From Diploscapter coronatus (taxonomy: Eukaryota; Nematoda; Chromadorea; Rhabditida; Rhabditidae), in the NCBI GenBank assembly GCA_964036155.1, contig OZ038423.1, positions 17,375,249 to 17,439,248 on the forward strand: 64,000 nt of DNA. Reading direction: 5' to 3'. The notes beneath the pieces were generated by a model. It did not search any database. It was not told where the DNA came from and saw only the letters and a program-made list of their open reading frames with translations. Shown in pieces: positions 16,503 to 28,800 of the stretch (position 1 is its first letter; every line of letters begins with the position of its first letter). The translations under genes were made by a program, and so were the position numbers.

Positions 16503-17872
16503 CTAACTGAGACAACGATTCTGTATATACACTATACACAATGTACAGCCTGAAAATTGACGATTCATCGAACTCAACAATTTAATTAGATTCAACATTG
16601 ACAACGACCAAAGTGCTTTAAAAAACTATTGCTGAAAAAATGCATCGAACTAAATCTATAGAGTATAGACTGCACGTGAACAACGGTCGATAAGCAAATT
16701 GAGTCGAGTCAATTTGAAACTAATCAGGTGATAAAAAAAGAAGCAAGGAGGAAAAAGAAGCGGAAATGATTAGGAAGGGAAAAAAGAGGTGGAAAGACGA
16801 CAGAAACTTAGCTGATACAGAGGAGAGGAGAATGAAGATGAAGATGAACTGATCAAATGGAAAGTGAAATGGGAAGAAGGCAATTGAATTGAATGATTGG
16901 AAGAGGGGCAGGGAGGGCAGGGAAAGAGAGGGAACGATTGAACTGCCAAGACTGAGTATCGCACGATTAGACACACACAGACGCAGCAGTCGATGGCCTT
17001 GCCTGAACAACGGCCAGGGGCGGGGTCTATCATGCCATCCACTTTTCTGCAACAGCTTCGCACACACAGAATTCAAAATGATGCAATTTCGTGGGAAAAT
17101 TTTCAAAAAATTATAAAGAAAACTCGGAAAAGTATTCTAGAAGGACAAAAGCGCGTATAAATGAGAAAATTTTAGGATTTACCAGATATCCTATTGAAAT
17201 CAGCCTACATTTTGTCGTGGAAGGTGGGTTCTCAGCAGAATCTTGGAAAAATTAGAGAACCTTGGAGAGAATGAAAAAGAGGAAGCGAAAATCATTTGAA
17301 ATCGCAGGAGCAAAAAGGAAAATGAGCAAATGCCGATTTCCGGCAGGTTGCCGTCATTCACTGCAAAGTTGTCATTGTTCGATTTTCTGCTGCTCTGTCC
17401 GTATTTTTCTCCGATTTTCTAAATTTTTGGGCTATTTTCTGTGATTCTTTCTGCTAATTCGTGCTGTAGTCAATTCCGACGTCGAAGACAATGCTTGTAA
17501 ACGAGCAGAACGCGTTGTTTTCCTCAAAATCACCCTATAATTTATCTGCAAGTGAATTTCTCCACTTCAACTATTCAAATTCGATCTTCTATTCTGGGTC
17601 TATCGGATGAGCTTATTTTTAATCTTACCCAAATCCAGGTAAATTGAGCTTTCTCTACGTACTACATCATTCATCAATGAATTCTGAAAATTCGAATGTC
17701 TTTTAACATTTGCTTCTGATCGATCAGTTGCGAGACGGAATTCTGAGAATCCTTTTTGACATTTTCTTATCATTTCATTATTTTTTAAATTTATTTATTT
17801 TCCGAATTTATTCTCCTGGCTCCATAAATTTTGCAATTGATGCTGCCTGTTTCAGACTGTTCCGTCCATTTA
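16503..17872. promoter_or_regulatory. Divergent intergenic region between puf-9 and the 17873 gene
   Basis: About 1.4 kb separating the starts of two genes transcribed away from each other, so it must hold both promoters unless one gene is in an operon. A strong acceptor TTTCAG at 17850-17855, 18 bases before ATG 17873, is a candidate trans-splice site. I see no TATA box that I would trust and no coding exon. Confidence 0.55.
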
Positions 17873-20800
17873 ATGGATGACTCGTTTTTGAAATCGCAGG
17901 GCGATTTCTGTCAGTCGCTCGAAGACGCACTGGATGAAGGAGAGGAGCTGTGGGAGAGTTGCAGCGTGCGCGAGAAGTGGACGGCTGAGGACCAGGCACT
18001 GGCGCAGAAGCCGCCCTACGAATGGGGCTGTGTCGTCTTCGGAAATGTTTCTCCAGACTTCGACGACAAGACCACCATCGAGTAAAACATTCCTCGATCC
18101 ATCACAAAATTCACCAAATCGTTTTTTTCAGAAAATTCATGTACGGCCAATTCAGAAAGATGTTAGTGGATAAGGGTCTCAAAGTGAGACAAGGCTACAC
18201 CCTCAATGTGCGCACGGCCTCCCCTACGCAGGTGAAAACTAACTGAATACGAATAAGACGCTCAAAATTTCGATTCCGAACTATGCAATAAAGTGCGTTC
18301 TTCAGATGATATTATATTCCGAGTTTTCTAGTTTAAATCTCGACCGTTCCTGTTATGAACACGACTGTCTGGGGATTTCAGGCCATCATTTTGAATCCAA
18401 AATTTAGCCTGAATATTTTTCGAATTAAAATTTTCTAGATCAAACATACAAATTTCGAAACGAGTAGAGCGGATATCATTGCTCTAAATTTTTGGAGATG
18501 CATTTCGAATTTTCAAATCTCAAAGCCGTTTCACCATTGCTCCGAACGGTATCCTGTAATCTTTATCCGCTCCACACACTTATAATCCCCATTGAGTTCT
18601 TGCGAGATCAAAAAGTAATTTTGAAGATTACAAGTTGGTGTGCGTACGGAGGTCGCAAAAAAAAAATCGTGCTCTCCCTTTCAGGCCTAGGGAGCACTTG
18701 TCAGACGAAAATAAACTAGAAGGGGGTAGGCCGCATTGGTAGAAATTTTAGCTAATCACAGGTTGGAGAGAAACTTATTAAGAAGATATACTGTGAGGGT
18801 AGGTCGCAAAGGCTTTCTGACGATCGCCCTCTCTAGAACTTCTTCCTTCTAAGATTTTCTAATTTGAATGCTGATTTCAGGTCATGTACGAAGTGGAGAA
18901 CTTCCATCTGCAGTCCAATTCATTCCCCATTCTGCTGCTCATCGTTGAAGCTGAAGGTTGGCGCTCTTTAAAGGAGACTTTTTATAATACTCCAGATGTC
19001 AGAAAACCAAAGCATTTGTATGGAAAGAATAGTCTAGAGGCCAGCTAGATTATTTTAGTTGCAAAACGAGCTGCATATTTTAATACTAGATTTAGCTTAT
19101 TCCCAGTCATTTGAAATCTGGGGCATTAAAAAACTGAACTTAAAAAATATTCATTTGGAGGGACAAAAATTGAATTCTTTCTTTCCATAAAAACTATTAA
19201 TTTCACAAATTTGTCAGCATCAATCACTCAATCCATCAATCTCCAAAATATGAGTGGAGCATGTACTTAACATGCCTAATACCAGTCGATAGTATTTTTT
19301 TTTTTAAACCAATCAATACTGACTGGTTTTACTTTGTATTACCGATTGGTTTTTCGCAAAAATTACTACCGATCGGTTACCATTGGCTACCGACTGGTAT
19401 TGGGGATGCTAAGGTATTACTTTCAGACCAGTATAATTTTACGGATTCTTTCATGAAGGCCTACAACAAGCACATGCACATCTTCGAGTGGACTGCTAAG
19501 GACTTCCTCAGAATGATTGCCATCAGAAATTTCAATATGATGTGGTATGATACATGGTTCTGGAAGAAAATAAGTAGAAATAGCGATTTTTCAGGAATCT
19601 GTTCAAGAGATTCCTGAAAGGAATGGAGGAAAACGAGATGCGAATGTTGGAAGCCGCGGGAGGGAGCAGAGAGAAGAAGCCGATTGAATACGTGCCTGGA
19701 ACTGTGTTCGCGAGGCTCGATAAAATCAGAAAGGAGCAAGGGGACGAAATCCCTAGGCCTAAGGTACGCGCATTGGAATGATTTTGGTTTTCTTGAAATG
19801 TTTCAATCACGTTATGATAAACCTTGCCTTTGAAACCCCCTTTGTATTATCCTTTACTATGTGCGTATAAGGCGATTCGAATATGTCGTGACGTAACGAT
19901 AAATCCAAATTGCTTGAGTAGAAATTGTCCAATTGAAATCTGTTCTCATTTTTCATAGTGATGATTCATGCCAGGTCACTGTAGACTAGAAATGAATTAG
20001 CAGAAGGTTTGAGATACTCGTCTATGAGTTTTTATTGTGAGCGTTCAAGGCTACCTGTATTCACAGACGGATATTAGGGATAGTTTAGGGCGGGGAGCAT
20101 CGGGAAAAGAAAAAAAAGACTGGCTGTGTCTGTCATCTCCGTAAATATAGAGGGTCACGTTCAAAACTGCAAGTGGGCGAGTATAAGAAGAAAAGAACGT
20201 ATATTTTATGTGCGCGATCTCCTTGCTCTGATATTCTTTACTTGCCATGCCATCGTGTTCATGAGCAGTTCTGAAATGACACTTACACTTTAGGCTCTTA
20301 TTTTTCAATTTTTATATGAAATGCATCTAATCCTATTTAACTCAGTTCATTGCTCCATTAGTTTAAGACGGATACTTGAAGTTAAAAATTTTCAGATGGT
20401 CACCAATAGAGAAGTGGAGGAAAAGAAGAGCAGAGAGAACGCGATAAAACTCCAGAGGCTCGAGGAGGAATGGAGTATGCCATTTGTACATTATTCGAAG
20501 CTATACATTATGAAAAATAAGGCAAATGTAACAATAGATTTTTCAAAACTCATATTTTAGTAGTGCAATAGACTCCTGGTTTTATTAATTTAGAACAAAA
20601 AGATACAATTTAGAGACTTGAGTATCATTCCAGGAAGAAACGGGCGACGGTCACTGTGCACCAAAGTAATAATTCCATCAAATAAATCATATGTATGGTA
20701 TTAAACTTTAATCTGTCGCAACTTTGAGACATTTCAAGCATCATAAGAAAGGACGACTAACAATCTTGGCGCGCAGTGACATAAACACAAAGAAACTGAT

Positions 20801-23800
20801 TTATCAAGATTTAGTTTCCGCTCTTGAAGTGTTTTTCTTTCAGAAATCCAGAGACAGGCTGACTTAGAAGACTATCGTAAGGCGCTCGCAACTACAAAGC
20901 AGCACAGGAAACTGCCCTCTGAGAACAATCTTGTAAGCCAGCTATTTTATTTAGAAGGCATGCATGAATTGATGACTCGACGAGATGTTTCCAATCTTTT
21001 TGCATTTATAAATTTCTTATCATGTGAGGATGATTTTGACATTTTGAATTTCGAATTCTCTCGATTTTCGTCTCGTTCCTTACTTATCATCTATTGTCTG
21101 GTTTTTGAAAAGATTCCCCAATGCGTACAAAATGGGCAAGAGTGCATTGCATAATCTGTGATATGAGCAATTTTATCACTAGATTTTTGTAGGACCATTG
21201 GAATGCATAGTAGCAATACATCGAAATAAAGAGAAAGATTTGAAAATTTGCATTAATGGATTAAAATATGCGACTAAATTTTTCGGTAAAAGGAGCAATG
21301 CGCGCTTTTGTCGTGAAAATGGCATTACCAATTGAAAAATGATTGAGAACTCCTGTGATCATTTCAAAACTTGTTCTGTAATTTGTCTCGATTATTATAA
21401 TTTCACTATCATAAGAAATTCATAATACCGTTTCCTTATAAAAATTTGGTAAGGGACTTCGGAAGAACGACATTTTCCGTTTACGGAATCTTCTCCATAA
21501 CAAGACAATACTTCTCAGTTGAATTATTATGGCTTAATTTCCATAATGCTGGAATACTTGCAGGCCACATTTATCCATAGCCAGAGAATCATCAGAAGCA
21601 TGGAACTGGGCTTCGCGGACCCAGAAGATGACGTCACTCTGCTGGAGCTGATTTGCACGGCTGCAGAAACTGAGCTCACCCAGGACAGACTCTACTCCAT
21701 CGACCTCATCTCCAACTGCCTCATATATTCCAGGTCTGCTTCCGACTGATGATGATTTTTTACTTGCAATTAGCGAGTTGCAATAGTTTCTCATAAAATT
21801 AGAAGACGAATTTGCACAGGGAATGATAAGCAAAAATAGTGGTTGAACGAGTGCAGATTTGGAACCGATATTTAGAATTGTTTGCGATTTTTAGTCTGAC
21901 AAGTTTCATTCCGTTTATTTCCCGTTGAAAAGTAATGCATTCTCAGTCTTATGTTAATCGTTTTGAGATACATGGAGAAGGTGCTGCAGCTGAAGTGCTG
22001 TCCTGCAGCCGAGAAGAGTGACAAGTGGACGAGGAAGATCTACGATCTTCTCTGTGCCATCCTCAATCTCTGGAAGATCATCTACACACGATACAAGGAA
22101 ATATGGAGCAAGGAAGCGGTAATACCCAGTTTCACTAACGAAAATAAGTGTTACACGGTGGTTGATACTTTATAACATTTTCAATGTCATACGATTTTAC
22201 GCCTAAATTGTATAGGAGGCTGATATGATGTTGACGAGTAGGAATGTACACAAAGCTAAAGGTCCATTCAGACTTAGTTGCAATGCAACTTGCTCTAAAT
22301 AGCATTAGAAATGAGGAGTGCGCAATTGCATCATCTTTATACGCTATTTCTCCGTTTTTCGCTCCCCCTTTCCAGAGGTCGTGACCGGGTCCTTTTGCAG
22401 ACAGGCAGAAAGAGAAATAACGTATACAGATGATGCAATAAGGACTTGAACTCTGCACTATTTCATCGCGCTTTTTCCTCTAAAGGCTTCGCGTACATCC
22501 CTACTCGCATCGAAAAGTTTACGCTCAATATTTCTGACCATGCATGCATAAACTGAGTAGATAGTCTTTTCACGATTCCTTTTCACATCTATCTGTGATT
22601 TCCTTTATTCACTCCTCGTTTACAATATTTGTAATCGACTTGATATTCCAGTGCTGCCTGTGGCGCTACACGATCGACATTGTGGTGAGAATCGGTCGCA
22701 GATCCTGGGATCGATTCAACGTGTATGAGCACAAGCAGATCATGAAATTCGCTGACGAAGTTAATGTAAGGAGGAAATACAGTCATCCATTCATCTTCGA
22801 TAATTCAACTTTTTTCTTTACTGAAGATTCTGATTCAGATTATTTGAAGAAAAAAATCTAGTTTATTTTACGATATTTGATTTGTTCTGAAGATGAGTTT
22901 CAGGACTGGCTGAGCACCGATCCAACTCGAGATGCTCGCGAGGAACATCTGGAAGCTGTCAGAGAGAGTGAGAAGATAGCCAAAATGTGAGTTGATTACA
23001 TCATTTATTGAAGGATTTGCAAATACGAGTAAGTAGAGCCCACAAAAACTTTCTTCATAGCTATTCCTTCGGAGTAAAAACCATATTTACGAGCAGATAT
23101 AGGTGTAACTTAGATATTCGGGCCATTAAACAAATTTTCCGAACTCATTTTGGCCTAAAAAGAGGTAAAAACGAACACAACCTGAACATGAATTTTGTCT
23201 TTTAAAATTTACATACATTTTGCCTGTTTGAATCGCTAGAAATTCACTCTTCATTCCTCTCCTTGCTCATTTAACATGCGCCGCTCGCTCGCAAAATTGC
23301 AAAACGGGTTTTAGCCTCGGGTATTTGTGAGCAGCAAAATTAAGAGAAACCCGTGTGCCAACACATACAGTGACGAGCAAAAGTTTTGCATCATCCCTAA
23401 TTTTTATATGATGCTGGTCCATATGCAACGCTTACCGATAATTTCACATCAGCAATCAACGCTTTGCAGGCGACGGATGAAAGCACATGATTTATTCGGT
23501 GTCGACGACGAGCCAGTGGCTGAGGAATTGGATATGCTGGTTCCGAAAGCGAGAAAGGAAAAAAGACCTCCCATCGTGGTTAACAGGAACATCCGACAGC
23601 AGTCTCTTCAGAAGTTCTACATGCCGCTTAGAGTTGTAAGTTTTCCTTCCAAATTTGATTCAACAGACGAAGTGAAAGTATACAAATTTTGATAGATGAA
23701 GATCTATATAATACTTGGGAAAACTTCCACTCTTTCGCTTTAGTATTACTTTCACGCCATAATAAGAATGCTGCACACTTATTGCAACTTGTTCTTGAAC

Positions 23801-25058
23801 GAGCCCCGCCCCTCCTTCCTTGTCGTTCTTCTTTGTTATCTTTTTCTCTCCGTTGGCTCATGTTATTTCTCGGGGTTGAGCCTAGAGAGAAGAAATGCAA
23901 GTTGTAGGCAATATCCTTGTTGTGACTTGAAAATAATAGACATTTTCATCCTTGACAATAACTTTTTAGTTTTCTACGATCATTCTGGTTGAAATCAACA
24001 AATTTATCATAGTCAATTTTCAATACGAACGGAGTTCTATCGTTTTCAGGAGGTGACTTCGAACGCTGACAACGAGAGAATTACGAGAGGGATAGCGGAA
24101 GGAATGAACAGACAGCGACAGGCACAGGAACGGATCAGAAAGGCCGGGCAGAACAGAGAAGCCGAATGGGACAGCGATGAGGAAACCGTCCAAGGGGACA
24201 ACGACTGGAATGCACAGGCTGAGGGTTGGGAAGAAGAGGATGAGAGCACCTTGAGGGAGGAGGAGAATTCACAGACAGATGCGGATGCGACAGAAGAGAG
24301 ACGAGTGAAAGACAGCCGCTCGGAATGGGAGGTCAGCCTTTCCAGCAGCAGGAAAGATCAGGTACTTGAATCATAGACGATTTGACGGTGAAATTGCACG
24401 AAATGATAATTCGAGTCTGATGGACCAACGCAATGCTATTTTTCCCACCTTATCTTTCAATTCTCTCTCATTCTCCCTATTCATAACAGTTTAATTCGTT
24501 ATTTTTTAATTTCCAAACCACCGAGTAAAGCCTTCAAATCATTGACATTTTAGTCTCAGATTCTAACTTCAAGCTAAAAACTATTGAATAAGTTACAGGT
24601 CGAAGTGAGGGCTGGCAATTTCGAAATGGAAGCTGCAGAGACGATTCATAAGGACAGCGGCTTGGATACAGGGGATTCGTCCATCAAGATGAACCTGAAT
24701 CTGGATGCCATCATCAAGCAGGAAGAAAAGCAGTCGGTCGATCCGGACGTGTTTGCAGTCATCCACCAGGAACAGCCTGCCATCCTCAATCCCCTCGCTG
24801 CGTTCTCCACCCACTTGGACACTTTCTGTCTGCCTTCCACCTCCACTCAGGATGACAATCACTCCATCTCCTCCATTCTCTCGACTGCAGATGTGCCCAA
24901 ACGTGGAATTCTGGTTCGTGCATTTCGACATTTTCGTTGAAATCGAATTTCGAAACTCGAACTTACTAGCGAGGTTGAAGATTTTCGAATTTTTAAACCC
25001 CAGAAAAATGAGTAAATTTCAGAAAGCTGCGGTCCCGAAGAAATCGAGATTCGCTTAG
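17873..25058 (+). CDS. Unrecognised 728-residue protein, charged C-terminal half
   Basis: Fifteen exons read in one frame: 17873-18081, 18132-18231, 18881-18956, 19427-19544, 19595-19763, 20396-20474, 20844-20932, 21564-21733, 21968-22118, 22652-22765, 22904-22986, 23470-23635, 24050-24361, 24599-24913, 25023-25058 (TAG). I do not recognise the family. The N-terminal third (EWGCVVFGNVSPDFDDKTTI, VMYEVENFHLQSNSFPILLL) looks globular. A Lys/Glu-rich coiled-coil stretch (REVEEKKSRENAIKLQRLEE) is followed by a helical block (IYDLLCAILNLWKIIYTRYK, CLWRYTIDIVVRIGRRSWDR). After a basic linker the last about 250 residues are acidic and Ser/Thr-rich and probably disordered. There is no signal peptide or clear membrane segment. 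The basic and acidic patches suggest a nuclear or chromatin role, but that is only inference. rpom-1 follows on the same strand after 820 bases. Confidence 0.8.
19270..19410. repeat. Degenerate tandem/inverted TACCGAYTGGT repeats
   Basis: At least five variants of a TACCGATTGGT-like unit in both orientations within one intron (18957-19426), just upstream of its acceptor. Confidence 0.6.
22255..22450. repeat. Imperfect inverted repeat in intron
   Basis: GCAATTGCATCATC followed by TTATACGCTATTTCTC is mirrored about 65 bases later by GAGAAATAACGTATAC and GATGATGCAAT. This is a foldback of the MITE kind, with no ORF. Confidence 0.6.
23368..23425. mobile_element. End fragment of a Tc1/mariner-like MITE
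   Basis: Starts CAGTGACGAGCAAAAGTTTT after a TA and contains ATATGATGCTGGT further in. Both stretches match, in inverted orientation, the right end of the 60691-61259 element. It lies in an intron of the unrecognised gene, and the other end is not found. Confidence 0.65.
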
Positions 25059-25878
25059 GAGCCTGGACACAAGTGCAAACGTTCGGCATCGATTAGGCAT
25101 ATTTGGAAACTGGGTACGTAGCGTTGCGCGCCTCCCCCACATAATATCTGCTCATCATGTTATTGGCATTTTATATGTAATAAGAATAGCAATCATGCGC
25201 TCAAATGCACTCAGATTGATGTTTTCTTTTTAAATTTGATTTCACATACCATCTTCCTATTGCTATGAAAATGTCTTAACATGATATCATTAATAGTCAT
25301 CATTGGTTTCAGTTTATGGCAAAGTAATAATCTCATAAATGAGCTTTTTCATTACTTAGGTATCTAATTTATTATTCCGAATATTGTACCAACTTGACAT
25401 TATCGGGTAAGCTATCAGTCAACTTCAGGTATTTGTTAAATTTCTAGTCAGTTTTTCTTCTTTTTTTCTGGTCAACCTGATCTTGTTTTTGTTATAACTC
25501 GTCGATTTTTTATTCATAATCATTGCATAAAACCTGGTTTAGCTCACTTATCTCAATGGTAAAATAGTCCAGGGTTGCAAAGGAGAAAATAATTGAAATC
25601 AGCATTTTTCCTTTGTAATGCTGATATCAAAAATAAATTGGCGCTGCTAATTATCTTTGAAATGAAATCGAACTTCATTTTTATAATTCTGTTTGAATAT
25701 TGCCGGTTTACTTTTTTTTTTGTTAGACGAATAAACGAATTTTAGAAGAATTTTCAATATCTTTTCTAAAAATGGTTGAAAATCACCGAATTATGTCTAT
25801 TTCTTTTAAGATGTGATCTTCATTTCAGAGTAAGAAGTCCTATTGTTAGATTCTTCAGATTGCATCACCACTTTTAAA
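25059..25878. other. Spacer before rpom-1
   Basis: 820 AT-rich bases between two same-strand genes. A TTTCAG acceptor about 50 bases before ATG 25879 could be a cis or trans (spliced leader) acceptor. The gap is longer than the usual roughly 100 bases inside a nematode operon, so an operon is possible but not shown. Confidence 0.45.
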
Positions 25879-28800
25879 ATGCTACTTTGCCGTTTGTGCC
25901 TGATTGTGAGACGGTATTCCGTTATTGCTACAGGTATCAAAACTTGTCTTTTGGAGTAAATTGTTGCACAATAAATCCAAATTTGATCTGGAAAAGCATG
26001 AAGTATTGAGGTATCTTTCTTCATGTCATTTAGATAGTGAAATAGCTTGAAGACGAACTCACTAATTTTGAAGTGAATACTATATTATATGGATATAATT
26101 CTTTGAGGAAATTTCTTGAAAAATCAATAAATTTACAAAAAAAATAAAATAAATATTGCCTATACAATACTTATATTTCAGCAAAACCGTCTCGATCTGT
26201 GGAAGACAAATCGGAGACGCAAGACTGGAAGAATATAGTCATCAAGCAGCTGGACAGGGAAATGAGGGACAAGAAGACTGAACTGCGCAAGGAGAACAAG
26301 ATCAGGAATCTCAGGTCACAAATTATCAGGTACGCATTTGTCTAAAATTAACGCTGATATGTTAATAGTTTTACAATTTTTTCTCCTAAAAAAGTAGCCT
26401 TGATATGTTTCTTGAAAAATAAAAGAGACGGACTTTGGACTTAGTCGGAAACTTTGCTACCGTACCGCATCGCAGTCGTAATCAGCCATCGCACCAGACT
26501 TGCAACTTTATCAAAATTTGACACCCACACCCTCATTTTTCCAAAAATCTCTAAAAATCACCCGTACCCGACCCGCTTTCAAAATAATGAAACCATTGGA
26601 TTTACATTCGTAAAAAATCGCAAAATTTTCGCTTTTTAAATCCATGGTCGTTGATTTTGTCGCTGCAGACTGACGCTGACAGGCAAGATGCACCAGATGA
26701 TTTCAATGATGAACGAATTTCACTACATCGATTCAAAGAATATCAACGAGGCAAGATTTTCATGATTTTTTTCTGCTAACGTTGTTGAAATTGAGAAAAA
26801 GACAAAACCAAAATCTCCAAGACTCTCGATCATAAAATTCCAATAGCCTTATTTTAACAATCCTATTTACCTCTTCAGTTGGCAGCACTGGTCGGTCTCT
26901 GCATCCATCGCCATCTCATCTCTCCACAATTCAACGCCTACAACTCATCAACTGATTCCATCATCTATTCTTACTGTAATGTTTTTAAGTTATTCATGCA
27001 GACTCGAAGAAAGTTTCCGAAACTTTCATATCGATTTTTGAAATTGCTTTTATGTAATTTAGTGTCAATGTGGAATCGGATTCGATTTATCTATGAGGAC
27101 TGTTTCAATGTGGCCGTGCTGCTGCAGCACTCATTCAGCGATTACGCGAACAAACGAAAAGAACCTGATGCGCAATTGGGACTGCAGAAGAGAATCGATG
27201 AAGCTAAACGGAGACTCAAAGCTATTGTAAGTCATGGTTTTGAGAGATATAATGATTTTTCCTTTCAAATTGTCGAAATTCCTTTCTTTGCATCATTGAT
27301 GAAGAGCCTTAGAAATTAGGAAAATTTCAGAGCTACATCGTTAACAGAAATCGAAGTGAACGGGGAATCTATCTGAATGAAGAGCAGCAGAGGTTGATTC
27401 AAAGGACGTTGAAGGATTGGAATGTTAAATTGACAGGCAGGAAAGACAGTTCTGTACAGGGATATGACAAGGTATTTTTTAAAAATAATTTGACGAGTTT
27501 ATGGATCGTTTTATCTGTGTAAACTTTTCTCCCAAAGCGAGGAAAAGAAAAGAACGAGAAATAGTGCGTGGAAAAGAAGAGTGAGGAAGTGTTTGGAAGG
27601 AAAGTTTACGCAGCTAATTATTTTGTCCTTTTTATTTGTCATTGGCTGATCATCGTCATCGACTGTATTCGTCAACGGATAGGGAGACTAGGAAGTATAG
27701 GGAAGAAGAGAAATACTAATAAAAGCCGATAGTGATGATCAGCAGGCGATAAATACAGAAAGACTATTATGTTCTCATACTTTTCAGTAGTCAATTCGAA
27801 ACCATTTCCAGAGTGCTGAATTAGTGAAAGGTCTGGATGAACCTGCCCCGAGCAGTTCGTACTATGGAAATCAATACGCGCTTGATGAATGCACAAAGGT
27901 AAGAGAAAGATAGCAATCTGAGAAGGGGTTTCTACTTTTAGGAGTTTTACATGAACGAATTGGAAGGCCACCTCAATCAAGAAGAACAGACGTGGATGGG
28001 AGTCAAGAACATTCTCAGGCCTGAAACTGCTGTAAGATATTTTCTCAACTTTTTCTTCGAAATTTCAAATTCAGAGCGACAAATCAGGCGAGGACGTGAT
28101 TGTTGAATGGAAATGGAAGGAAAAGCTGGAGAAGAAAATTGATGAATGCATGAAGGAAAGAAGCCATTTGCCAGGTATTTTTATTTGCTATAAAAGATAT
28201 AGAAAATATTGTTCATTTGCATCACTTTATCATTGGAATTATTTAGCATAGTAGACCAGGAAAGATTCATTAAGCAATGAATAGGGTCCGCAATAATATC
28301 GGAAAGGTGCCCAAACACTTTTGTCTGGGCTCTACTTTATCTTCATGTCATCGTACTATTTACCTAACTATTCTTTCCATAAATTTTTCAAGCTATATTT
28401 ATTACGTTTTTGAACCTTTTCCGATTTACCTTATACATTGATTCAGTATGGAGCGTCCTCTCGACGTCGTTCACGCCTTCCATCCTAGCCACTCAACTGC
28501 TCTCCTCGCTCACAGCCATCTGCTCTGAAGGCCAGAACGTCATGCCCATCAACGTGTTCAACTTCATGCTCCTGCATCCTGTCATGCAGGCCATTCAGCA
28601 GAAGTTCATGGAGAACTTCCAGTTGGATGAGAAGCAGGTTGAGCAACTTTGAAATAATTGAAAGTTTTTCAATTTTACCAGTTTTATTCATCCGAAAATT
28701 AAACGGCGAATTCCAATTTTAAAAACGCTGGAATCTCTGAGAAAGTGCTCTGATCCTAACGAATTTGTTTGCTTTCGTTTTTCGAAATGTTTATAAATAA

